Shown in pieces: positions 1-7,342 of a stretch of 9,482 nt of DNA. The stretch is from JAVBQU01 sp031548675 (GTDB taxonomy: Bacteria; Bacteroidota; Bacteroidia; Bacteroidales; P3): positions 1 to 9,482 of the forward strand of contig JAVBQU010000170.1 in assembly GCA_031548675.1 (NCBI GenBank), read 5' to 3'. A model generated the notes under the pieces. It was not told where the DNA came from, did no database searches, and saw only the letters and a list, made by a program, of their open reading frames with translations. The translations under genes and the position numbers were made by a program. Each line of letters starts with the position of its first letter. Position 1 is the stretch's first letter.

Positions 1-247
1 AAGAGCGAATCCGGATGCCACTTTTACCACAAATCCTGAAATTTGCCAAGGCAAAACCTTCCCGTTGATATTCAGTTTTACGGGAGCTTCTCCATGGACA
101 GTAACCTTCATTTACGGAAGCGGCAATACGCAGGTGATAGAGACTTTTAATACACCTCCTTATGAATATATCGTACTTCCAAATGAAACAGCTACTTATA
201 CCATTACAAAAGTAGTTGATGGAAACGGATGTTCTACTAATTATTAA
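1..247 (+). CDS. C-terminal end of a large repetitive surface protein (5' truncated)
   Basis: An open frame enters from the left edge (first full codon at position 2) and ends at TAA 245-247. About 81 residues are visible, with no start codon needed inside the window, so the gene begins upstream. The fragment is one Ig/PKD-like beta-sandwich repeat: it opens with a cysteine motif (NPEICQGK), continues with FSFTGASPW and a run of Thr/Tyr-rich strands, and closes with YTITKVVDGNGC a few residues before the stop. This layout is common in large Bacteroidota adhesin-like surface proteins. The closing motif matches the end of the protein at 2678-4525 (YTVDKVIDANGC), so the two are probably paralogues with the same kind of C-terminus. 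No T9SS sorting domain is visible. The next gene starts only 32 bp downstream, which suggests co-transcription. The exact function is unknown. Confidence 0.75.
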   Translation, partial: RANPDATFTTNPEICQGKTFPLIFSFTGASPWTVTFIYGSGNTQVIETFNTPPYEYIVLPNETATYTITKVVDGNGCSTNY

Positions 248-279
248 TCAGAATAATCGCAATAAATACATAGTGACCT

Positions 280-2535
280 ATGAAAAAATTTAAATCATAT
301 AGTTTATCCGTGAAATTGGTTATCATGCTTTTGGTTTTAACCACAGGGCAGATAGTTTCCGGACAAGGGGTTCGTCAAATCCATTTAATTATGAATCCGA
401 AGCCCACGGTTAATTTTGGTGTAAGCACAAATAGCCAGCCTCCTATGACCGCTAATTTCAGCGATTCTTCGAGCATAGCACCGGGCAGCGTTACCAGTTG
501 GGTATGGAATTTTGGAGATGGTAATACTTCGAACATTAAAAATCCAATCCATACTTACAGTTCGCCGGGCTTTTACAATGTAACGCTGACAGCTACAAGT
601 CAGGCAGGGTGTGAGGCATCGCTGACTAAAACAGTATTGATAGAGAATTCCGGCGGCATAAGCATTGCTGTAAACAACCCTATTCAATGCTCTTCGGGCA
701 ATTCATTTACCTACACGGGTACGGGCATTCCCAGCAGTTATACCTATTTATGGGACTTCGGCGATGGGGGAACCTCTACATCGGCAAATCCTACACACAA
801 CTATGCAACAAGCGGAACTTTCAATATCCGTTTAATTGTATCGGCAACAGGTCAAAGCACGGTAAAAGATACAGCTTATTTATCCATAAGCGTTGTCCCT
901 ACGCCTAATGTCTTTGGCATAAACCATGTATATTGCAGCGGTGAACAAGTTCCGGCTTATTATTTTACAGGCAATCTGCCGGGAACGGTTTATAAATGGA
1001 ACCGTATACTTGGGCAGGACATAGGAATTGGTCTCACTCAAACATCCGGAGTAGATTCAATTCCGGCATTTACCGCACAAAATACGGGGATTCAATATTT
1101 GTCTCCAATATACCATGTAACACCTTATTACACCGCTGATGGACTGACTTGTGCCGGTACAGGCGAAAACTTCCTGATGACGGTAAATCCGGTTCCTAAA
1201 ATGTCGGATGTAATAGACCGTGTGTACACCAACGGACAAACTGTGCCTACTTACATTTTTACAGGAAATTCACAAGACGCTAATTATTCATGGCGTTATT
1301 TAAGCGGGGATGTACTTGAGGGTATAGCTGCAACAGGCGATAACCAAATACCTTCGTTTGTAGCTGTTAATACGGGAAATACTCCTTTAAAAGCTTTGTA
1401 CGAGGCTGTTCCTGATTATACCTATGCTAACAAAACCTGTATAGGTATTGCCGATACTTTTTCTATTACCATTTTGCCGAATAGTTCTATTTCTTTTACA
1501 AACCGCGTACAAATTTGTGCAAGCGAACCGGAAGCCATGCTTCTGTGTGTAAATAAGGATTCGACTGCCGCTTTATACCATAAAGTTACTTTCGGTCAAA
1601 AAGCTCTTGAAGCAGGATTTATCAACATGAACGATTTTGCATTACTTCCCAGCAACGGCATTCATATTGCTATTCCTTCGGGCGTGGAAGCGGGAATGTA
1701 CGCCGGACATTTGTATATCAAACGTGAAAATGCGGAAAATTATACTGATTATGATTTTGCTATCGACATTATCAAAACTACCCGTATTACCCAACACCTT
1801 AATTCAAGGATAGAGCTTTGTAATACAGGCGGTGCAATTCATTTGGAAGTGGCTGCCGAGGGTGCAAACCTTAGCTACCAATGGTACAAAAATGGTACAC
1901 CTATTGCCGGAGCTACTACTGCTGTTTATGAAAAAGCTGATAGCGACTCTTCCGATTTTGGTATTTACGAGGTTGCTGTTACAGGCGATTGCGGAACAGA
2001 AATGAGCAAAGCAGCCACCGTTGTACCCAGCAGCATTGTTGTTTTGCAAAAATGGGATGATATGATTTTTGTATCAAACCGCGATTCTTTGGGTAATAAA
2101 AGAGAAATAAAAGCCTACCAATGGTATAGGGTATATATCGATGGCAGCGTGATGCCGATTAATGATAAAGGGCAATCACAATATTATTCTGAAAAAGACA
2201 TGCAAGGCACTTTTGCTGTAGAGGTTACTTTTGCTGATGGAAGCAAACAAATGAGCTGTCCTTACACTATGATAAAAGTGAGTAAAGCTGTTGTAAAGAT
2301 ATATCCGAATCCGGGTAAATCAAACGAAAGAATAAATGTATTATTAGATTTGGCAGGTAGTAAAACCGAAGGTTCGAAGATAGAAATTTTTGATGAATTG
2401 GGTAAACTCATCACCCAAAAAACAGCTACGGGAAGCATTACGGAATTTTATTTGAATGTACCTTCTGCCACCTATGTTTTCAAAATTACGGAACCTAACG
2501 GACATATTACCACACAAAAAGTAATCATCAATTAA
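280..2535 (+). CDS. PKD/Ig-like surface protein with T9SS type A C-terminal sorting domain
   Basis: This is a 751-aa secreted modular protein. Residues 1-29 form a signal peptide: Lys-rich start, hydrophobic core VIMLLVL, cleavage near SGQ. Two PKD domains follow, at about 43-122 (WNFGDGNTS, then NPIHTY) and 128-205 (WDFGDGG, then NPTHNY). Next come two tandem PKD-like repeats of about 95 residues (207-303 and 305-399), sharing VP.Y.FTGN, IP.F.A.NTG and an ending like TVNPVP. A beta-rich segment (400-505) precedes an Ig-like domain (506-583, YQWYKNGTPIAGAT) and another strand-rich module with YQWYRV. The tail (about 672-751) is a T9SS type A sorting domain: KIYPNP, IEIFDELGKLI, YVFKI and the terminal KVIIN. 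Such proteins normally cross the outer membrane through the type IX system, lose the tail, and stay attached or are released. An adhesive or structural role is inferred; no catalytic motif is visible. The ATG at 280 is the only start that gives a proper signal peptide. Confidence 0.93.
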   Translation: MKKFKSYSLSVKLVIMLLVLTTGQIVSGQGVRQIHLIMNPKPTVNFGVSTNSQPPMTANFSDSSSIAPGSVTSWVWNFGDGNTSNIKNPIHTYSSPGFYNVTLTATSQAGCEASLTKTVLIENSGGISIAVNNPIQCSSGNSFTYTGTGIPSSYTYLWDFGDGGTSTSANPTHNYATSGTFNIRLIVSATGQSTVKDTAYLSISVVPTPNVFGINHVYCSGEQVPAYYFTGNLPGTVYKWNRILGQDIGIGLTQTSGVDSIPAFTAQNTGIQYLSPIYHVTPYYTADGLTCAGTGENFLMTVNPVPKMSDVIDRVYTNGQTVPTYIFTGNSQDANYSWRYLSGDVLEGIAATGDNQIPSFVAVNTGNTPLKALYEAVPDYTYANKTCIGIADTFSITILPNSSISFTNRVQICASEPEAMLLCVNKDSTAALYHKVTFGQKALEAGFINMNDFALLPSNGIHIAIPSGVEAGMYAGHLYIKRENAENYTDYDFAIDIIKTTRITQHLNSRIELCNTGGAIHLEVAAEGANLSYQWYKNGTPIAGATTAVYEKADSDSSDFGIYEVAVTGDCGTEMSKAATVVPSSIVVLQKWDDMIFVSNRDSLGNKREIKAYQWYRVYIDGSVMPINDKGQSQYYSEKDMQGTFAVEVTFADGSKQMSCPYTMIKVSKAVVKIYPNPGKSNERINVLLDLAGSKTEGSKIEIFDELGKLITQKTATGSITEFYLNVPSATYVFKITEPNGHITTQKVIIN

Positions 2536-2677
2536 TAGAGAATAAAAGGAATTCAGGAAAAGTTTTTACAACATCCTTAAAATAGAAATCTACAAGAAAA
2601 TTAATTAATAAAAATATAAAGCTCTTATCATGCAACTAATAAAAGTAAAATTCTATGACATTCAAAAAAATACAATT

Positions 2678-4525
2678 ATGAAAAATCTAAAGACTACTCA
2701 TGTTTTCAAAACCCTGCTATTGATAGCTATCATGGGTTTTACCATAGGAAACGCTATGGCGCAAGTCCGTTCTATAACGGTAAGAATGAATTATTTACCT
2801 GTTATAGTGCCTAAAGCACCTGATACTGTGCCCAACATTTATAATGTTTGCCAGCATGTTCCGCTCAACCTCAAAAGCCTATATGTATCTGAGGTTGATA
2901 CCAATGGCACTGCCCTTGCTGATACTAATTATACATTGGTATTCAGCACTCAGCCGAATTTCAGCAGCCTTATCACGGGTCCTAACTATACCTTCACTTT
3001 GCCAGACGGAAATTCACAGACCATTTATGCAAAAGTAACCATGAATAATAGCTTGGCTTGTGAAAATGATACATTTTCTTTTGTATTGAATGCGAAACCT
3101 CTTCCTGTATTTACTACACAAAACCTTACAGCTTGTTATGGTATAAAGATAGATTTGACAAATGCTGTTCAATCTCTTACTTCAGGCGGAGTTAATCCGT
3201 TGATAGAGTTTAGTACCGACAGTGCAAACTTTGCAGCTATTGCAAACCCTGCAAGTTATGACGCTACCATACTTGGCGGCGTTAACGGAGGGAATTACAT
3301 GCATTATGCAAGAGTAGCCAATACAGATCCGAATATCGGATGTTATAGTTCAATTTTACCTTTTAATGTACACATAGATACCATGCCGACATTAACATTA
3401 ACAACGGTTGCAACTTCAGGTACTGCTGAGATTTGTGATGGAACCACCATTAATTTGGAAAGCTTTATATCATCTGTAAGCCCTGCAACGGGAACTACAT
3501 TAGAATTTTCAATTAGCGACACTGCTTTTACAAGCCCTCTAAGCGGCACGGCTGCTACAGCTTATGTGCTTACACAAAATAATACAGCTCAAAGTCCTTT
3601 AACCATTTATGTGAGAGCAAAAATGAATTCTACCAATTGTGTAGGCGTTAATGCAGGTGTACAAAACTTTACACTGCTTATCAATCCTATGCCTAAATTG
3701 GTGTTAACTGCAACTGCCAACGGCGACAGCGTATGTGATGCTACTACTATTAACTTGGAAAATTACATAAGCAGCTACACTTCCGGTGCAACTTTACAAT
3801 TCTCGAGCAACGTTAATTTTACTGATACTATTGAAGGGGCAGCTGCTACAGCTTATGCTCTTAATTTAGGCAACACAAGCACACAAGACCGTCAATTCTT
3901 CGTAAGAGCAGTACTTGCAGCTTCTGGTTGTATAACTGTGACCGATTCGGTAAAAAACTTTACCATAAAAATCAACCCTGCTCCAACAACACAAACCATT
4001 ACATCAAGTCTGCCTGCTAACGGTTGTTCAAGCAATATTATAGCTTATTCAATTCCTTCACAAGCCGGCGTAACCTATCAATGGTCATTTACAGGCGGTA
4101 CACTTCAAGGTTCGGGTATAGGAACAGCAGATTCTGTGCTTTGGGGTGCAGCCAATCCTACAGCACTAGCTCAAGTAGTATATGCTTTAACTACAGGAAC
4201 GAAAGCATGTTCGAGAACTGCTACTCAAAATGTAGATGTTAAACAATCGCCAACGGATGTAAATTTGGCTATTGTTGCCGGAACTACCGAATTTTGTGAT
4301 AATGGAACTCAACAAGTACAATTGCGTATAGATGTTACCAGCGGAACTCCTAACTTTATCGTATACTATTCTTGGTCTCCTGATAGCGGAACAAGCTCAG
4401 TAACTACCACAGGCACTTCGGCTTTATTCAATATTACCCTGCCCAATAAAGGAGTAGATTATACCTATACAGTAGATAAGGTAATTGATGCCAATGGTTG
4501 TCAGTTGGAAATGCTCATACCCTAA
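2678..4525 (+). CDS. Secreted repeat protein with tandem beta-sandwich modules, no sorting tail
   Basis: I place the start at ATG 2678, not at the in-frame ATG 2630. The later start gives a clean signal peptide (MKNLKTTHVFKTLLLIAIMG, cleavage after NAMAQ), whereas the earlier one would put 16 polar residues in front of it. The 615-aa product carries roughly four tandem repeats of about 90-100 residues (about 52-141, 142-234, 237-338, 340-434). The third and fourth are closest: both show TTINLE(S/N)(F/Y)ISS, an LEFS/LQFS strand, A(A)TAY.L, a VRA strand and an INP.P close. A PKD-like module (435-524, YQWSFTGG) and a last domain (525-615) follow. That last domain ends YTVDKVIDANGC, like the protein ending at 247. 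No IYPNP-type T9SS tail is present and the chain stops eight residues after the last Cys. It is probably exported, by an unclear final route. Surface or adhesion role inferred; no enzyme motif seen. Confidence 0.88.
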   Translation: MKNLKTTHVFKTLLLIAIMGFTIGNAMAQVRSITVRMNYLPVIVPKAPDTVPNIYNVCQHVPLNLKSLYVSEVDTNGTALADTNYTLVFSTQPNFSSLITGPNYTFTLPDGNSQTIYAKVTMNNSLACENDTFSFVLNAKPLPVFTTQNLTACYGIKIDLTNAVQSLTSGGVNPLIEFSTDSANFAAIANPASYDATILGGVNGGNYMHYARVANTDPNIGCYSSILPFNVHIDTMPTLTLTTVATSGTAEICDGTTINLESFISSVSPATGTTLEFSISDTAFTSPLSGTAATAYVLTQNNTAQSPLTIYVRAKMNSTNCVGVNAGVQNFTLLINPMPKLVLTATANGDSVCDATTINLENYISSYTSGATLQFSSNVNFTDTIEGAAATAYALNLGNTSTQDRQFFVRAVLAASGCITVTDSVKNFTIKINPAPTTQTITSSLPANGCSSNIIAYSIPSQAGVTYQWSFTGGTLQGSGIGTADSVLWGAANPTALAQVVYALTTGTKACSRTATQNVDVKQSPTDVNLAIVAGTTEFCDNGTQQVQLRIDVTSGTPNFIVYYSWSPDSGTSSVTTTGTSALFNITLPNKGVDYTYTVDKVIDANGCQLEMLIP

Positions 4526-4531
4526 TGTTTT

Positions 4532-4632
4532 TGTTGAACTGCTGAATTGTTGAGTTGTAGAAGCGTTGAACTGTTTAGAGTTTATTTAAACAATTCAGCA
4601 TCAAAAAAACTCAACAATTCAACAACTCAACA
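4532..4632. repeat. Long imperfect hairpin made of 8-nt repeat units in inverted orientation
   Basis: The gap between the repeat-protein gene and the OmpA-family gene begins with units of exactly 8 nt: TTGAACTG, CTGAATTG, TTGAGTTG, TAGAAGCG, TTGAACTG (4534-4573). The right half carries the complementary type: CAATTCAG (4591), AAACTCAA (4607), CAATTCAA (4615), CAACTCAA (4623). The halves fold on each other over 4532-4578 and 4586-4632, with an uninterrupted 14-bp stem (4543-4556 with 4608-4621) and a second short stem near a 7-nt loop. The transcript could therefore form a large stem-loop starting seven bases after the upstream stop codon. It may end or attenuate transcription, protect the upstream mRNA 3' end, or be a mobile or slippage-generated repeat. 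There is no clean U-tract directly after it, so a classic terminator is not certain. Confidence 0.8.
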
Positions 4633-4663
4633 GTTTTGCCCTTGAAAGTTTAAAATTTAGAAT

Positions 4664-6565
4664 ATGAAAAAATTAATAATATCAGCCATCGTCGTGTTAG
4701 TAACACTTTCGGCGGCAGCTCAACAAAAAGGACTCTACCTAACCGTAGGGGGAAGTTTGGGAGCCAATAATTTTTCCTACACCTTGGACAATGATAATAA
4801 AAGCATACCCCAATTGGGCTTCGGAGGAAGTTTGGGTCTGCAATATTTTTTTACAAGGCATTGGGGATTAGGCACAAGTGTTGGTCTTTCTTATTACAAC
4901 AGCAAAGGCGATTATTCCAACTCATGGCAAAACGACCCCGCACATTACTTATTCAATGGTATGCACGATGATGATCCGGGTCCTTTGGGCGACGATTATA
5001 AGAATTATAACCTGATGCTGAACTTAGATAATTGGACTGAGACGCAAAAAGGATATTTTTTAGAAGTTCCCTTGATGCTGATGTATCAAACCAAATGGGG
5101 TGCTGCCGAAAAGGTGGGCATGTATTTCGGCATAGGAGCTAAAGTGCAGATTCCTATTATCAGCCAAGAATACGAAGTAAAAAACAACAGCCAATTGTCT
5201 GTTTCTGCCTACTACCCTACTCCCGATATGACCTTACCCGACCCTAACGGACCCGATGTAAGCAGTCATGGCTATGGAACCAGTACCAAAACGGGACTTA
5301 AGGGCGACATGAATTTGAAAACGGGTTTTGCCGCTACGGGCGAACTGGGCTTTTTGTTTTCGCTCAGCCAACGGGTCGACCTTACTCTGGGAGCTTATCT
5401 GGATTACGGCTTAACCGATATTAAAGATGGTTCAAAAGCCAGTGAAGGTTATTTAATTGAACCCGAAAACGGAAGCAAAACCATTCAGCCGTCTGCCTAC
5501 GTAGGCGATAATTTGGCGTACAATGGGTATGTAAATTCTTCGGCTACCGATGAAGTAAACTTATTTGGTCTGGGAGGAAAAGTGGGATTGAGAATAAAGC
5601 TGGGAAAAATTGAGAAGAAAGAAAAAGTTGAAACAGTGGCAGCAGAACCGGCTAAGCCCGAAAAATATCCTTACAGCCTTTGGGTACTCGACAGCTTAAC
5701 CCGCACACCACTTCTAACTCAAGTAAGCATTAATTGTACCAATTGTCCTAAAACGGATGCTCAAACCTTTTATTCTTCGGAAAAAGACATGACGGCATTG
5801 GATTTATATCCCAATAATACATATAATGTAGCTATTAACAAAATGGGATTCCCTATTTACAGTACGCAGGTTACAACAACGCCTGAACAAAAAAGCATGA
5901 TATTACTGATGCCTCTGCATCCCAGGGTAAGCGGAACGATTAAAAACAGCCAAAACAAAGTTTTGCCCAATGTTAATATCCAAGTACAGGGTAATAATGG
6001 GGCAAATTACAGTGCTGTAACAGATAATAATGGAAATTTCGCCATCCCGTCAATCGCAACAGGGGCAAATTATACCATCACAGCTGCCAAAACCGGCTAT
6101 GTTACCGATACCATGCACTTAGAAATTCCTTCAGCACCGGATAAACTACAACCATCGTATGTAGTGATGAACCTAGACAGCACAGGTATGCAATTACGCC
6201 CTGTAAAGAAAATAATAATGTCTGCTACAGTATTGTTCGATTTCGATAAATCCGATCTTCGTACCGAAGCCAAGATAGAAATCAGAAACATTATTCCGAT
6301 GTTGAACGAGAATCCGAATATTCAAATTTCGGTAGACGGCCACACCGATGCACGCGGTACTGCCAAGTACAATCAAAGCCTATCGGAAAGACGGGCTAAC
6401 AGTGTACGGGATTACATGATTGAGCAAGGCATAGACCCCAGTCGCATAAAAGCACATGGTTATGGTTTTACCCGCTTATTGAATAAGTGTAAGCCTAAAG
6501 TGCAATGCACCGAAGAAGAGCATCAGGAAAACAGAAGGGTTGAATTTCTTTTTAATGAAAAATAG
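4664..6565 (+). CDS. OmpA-family outer-membrane protein with beta-barrel and carboxypeptidase-regulatory-like domain
   Basis: A 633-aa envelope protein. Residues 1-20 are a signal peptide ending SAAAQ. Residues about 22-313 look like an outer-membrane beta-barrel: alternating Gly/aromatic strands, LYLTVGGSLGANNFSY near the start and GLGGKVGLRIKLG at the end, with an acidic loop HDDDPGPLGDD at 101-111. A charged Lys/Glu-rich linker (about 314-335) leads to a strand-rich segment (WVLDSLTRTPL, then NCTNC) and a carboxypeptidase-regulatory-like domain (about 420-503: VSGTIKN, LPNVNIQV, TDNNGNFAI, Y.ITAAKTGY). The C-terminus (about 519-633) is an OmpA module: VLFDFDKSDLR, DGHTDARG, YNQSLSERRA and RRVEF. 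By family knowledge D562 and R577 match the diaminopimelate-binding pair, so this end should bind peptidoglycan. Two Cys (609, 615) sit in the late insertion typical of Bacteroidota homologues. The gene closes the surface-protein block and may anchor or scaffold its neighbours (inferred). Confidence 0.92.
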   Translation: MKKLIISAIVVLVTLSAAAQQKGLYLTVGGSLGANNFSYTLDNDNKSIPQLGFGGSLGLQYFFTRHWGLGTSVGLSYYNSKGDYSNSWQNDPAHYLFNGMHDDDPGPLGDDYKNYNLMLNLDNWTETQKGYFLEVPLMLMYQTKWGAAEKVGMYFGIGAKVQIPIISQEYEVKNNSQLSVSAYYPTPDMTLPDPNGPDVSSHGYGTSTKTGLKGDMNLKTGFAATGELGFLFSLSQRVDLTLGAYLDYGLTDIKDGSKASEGYLIEPENGSKTIQPSAYVGDNLAYNGYVNSSATDEVNLFGLGGKVGLRIKLGKIEKKEKVETVAAEPAKPEKYPYSLWVLDSLTRTPLLTQVSINCTNCPKTDAQTFYSSEKDMTALDLYPNNTYNVAINKMGFPIYSTQVTTTPEQKSMILLMPLHPRVSGTIKNSQNKVLPNVNIQVQGNNGANYSAVTDNNGNFAIPSIATGANYTITAAKTGYVTDTMHLEIPSAPDKLQPSYVVMNLDSTGMQLRPVKKIIMSATVLFDFDKSDLRTEAKIEIRNIIPMLNENPNIQISVDGHTDARGTAKYNQSLSERRANSVRDYMIEQGIDPSRIKAHGYGFTRLLNKCKPKVQCTEEEHQENRRVEFLFNEK

Positions 6566-6644
6566 AATTTAATCAAAGTTGATGCAAGTATATATTAGAT
6601 TTCTTCGGGAAATCGGATAAATCTAAAATCATATCGTCATTATG

Positions 6645-6695
6645 AAGAGGTACGATGAAGCAATCTTGCTTAAAGATTGCTTCATCGTACCTCTT
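6645..6695. repeat. Perfect 23-bp inverted repeat with 5-nt loop
   Basis: The arms 6645-6667 and 6673-6695 are exact reverse complements over 23 bp, separated by GCTTA. They lie 80 bp after the OmpA-family stop codon. The right arm is followed by TGCAAATC, not by a run of T, so it is not a typical intrinsic terminator, although it could block 3' exonucleases or stop transcription another way. A short direct repeat, ATCGTC, occurs just outside both arms (6633-6638 and 6701-6706). This hints weakly at an inserted palindromic element, but six bases may be chance. Confidence 0.85.
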
Positions 6696-6821
6696 TGCAA
6701 ATCGTCGATTCTCAAAATGTTTACATGCAGGGGCGAAAATCCATTTTGCTTCACAAATGTTTCTCGCTTATGCAAATTTATCTAATAATTATGGGGCTTT
6801 TACTATTAAAAATACTGCTGC

Positions 6822-6903
6822 CGTTTGCAAAATCGCCACCGGAACACTTTTTATGATTCTGGCGTTTGCAGAACCTCCACGGAAATACTTTTTATGATTC
6901 TAC
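6822..6903. repeat. 41-nt imperfect tandem duplication
   Basis: Two adjacent 41-nt units (6822-6862 and 6863-6903) begin with CGTTTGCA and end with CTTTTTATGATTCT plus two bases. The middle parts are diverged (AAATCGCCACCGGAACA versus GAACCTCCACGGAAATA). Head-to-tail duplication followed by drift explains this. No coding or regulatory role is evident. Confidence 0.75.
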
Positions 6904-7016
6904 CGCGTGCTGATGTACTACATACATAAAAATGATATAAAAATCCGTTGGATTTTTTCTATTGATATTATTTCCCTACAAGAAATAATTTTAGAAATCA
7001 AAGTAATACATTAGGT

Positions 7017-7052
7017 TCTTTGTTAGGATGAAGTTCGCCTCATCCTGTCTAT
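7017..7052. repeat. Dispersed hairpin repeat, copy 1
   Basis: A 36-nt segment starts TCTTTGTTAGGATGAAG and ends CCTCATCCTGTCTAT. Its core folds as a 9-bp stem with one A-C mismatch (7025-7033 with 7038-7046) around a TTCG loop. A second copy in the same orientation lies at 8020-8056, matching at about 31 of 37 aligned positions. The two copies bracket the beta-barrel gene. It is probably a small interspersed palindromic repeat; a terminator or processing role is possible but there is no direct sign of one. Confidence 0.7.
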
Positions 7053-7123
7053 TTTGGCAGAAAAGACCGGAGGTTTTAAATATCAAGAATCATCACATTT
7101 GTTTACAATACTCACATTTATAA

Positions 7124-7167
7124 TGTAAAACAAAAAAGAGAGAATATTCTCTCTTTTTTGTTTTACA
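7124..7167. terminator. Perfect 44-nt palindrome, likely bidirectional intrinsic terminator
   Basis: The arms 7124-7145 and 7146-7167 are exact complements over 22 bp. The core reads GAGAGAATATTCTCTC, preceded by A6 and followed by T6, so RNA made from either strand forms a stem followed by a U-run. That is the layout of a bidirectional Rho-independent terminator, though with a GC-poor stem. It sits 558 bp after the nearest upstream stop codon and about 110-175 bp before the proposed promoters at 7278-7350. It therefore likely insulates the downstream beta-barrel gene from upstream transcription. What it terminates on the left is not clear. Confidence 0.72.
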
Positions 7168-7277
7168 CACATCTGCAACTTGCTGTATTTCTGAAGTATT
7201 CATTTTTCTTTTTTGAAAGCCTATAGAATCAGATAAGATCAACATTGCACTTGTATTTTAATAAATGAAACAAAGTA

Positions 7278-7309
7278 TTTCGCAAAATTAAGAAGTATGT
7301 TTACTTTTG
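7278..7309 (+). promoter_or_regulatory. Candidate Bacteroidota promoter for the beta-barrel gene (distal)
   Basis: TACTTTTG at 7302-7309 fits the Bacteroidota -7 consensus TAnnTTTG exactly. A TTTC at 7278-7281, one base off the TTTG-type -33 element, sits 20 bp upstream, which is suitable spacing. Transcription would start near 7315, giving a leader of about 55 nt before the ATG at 7370. Confidence 0.55.
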
Positions 7310-7342
7310 CATAGAAGTAGTTTTTAAACAAAACAGATTCTA

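Noticed and set aside
2630..2677. Upstream in-frame ATG for the 615-aa repeat protein
   Set aside because: It would add 16 polar residues before a well-formed signal peptide; the ATG at 2678 is the better start.
4532..4632. CRISPR-like array
   Set aside because: The units are 8 nt with no spacers and occur in inverted halves; this is not CRISPR architecture.
4526..4663. Frameshift that cut a T9SS tail off the 615-aa protein
   Set aside because: The following bases are the octamer hairpin, with no sorting-domain residues evident, and the protein ending at 247 stops at the same domain position.
6655..6897. 80-codon + strand open frame
   Set aside because: It starts inside the perfect hairpin and runs through the tandem duplication; there is no domain, signal peptide or start context that supports it.
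7124..7167. Operator for a dimeric repressor
   Set aside because: Perfect symmetry would allow it, but A6 and T6 flanking a central stem fit a bidirectional terminator better, and it lies over 110 bp upstream of the candidate promoters.
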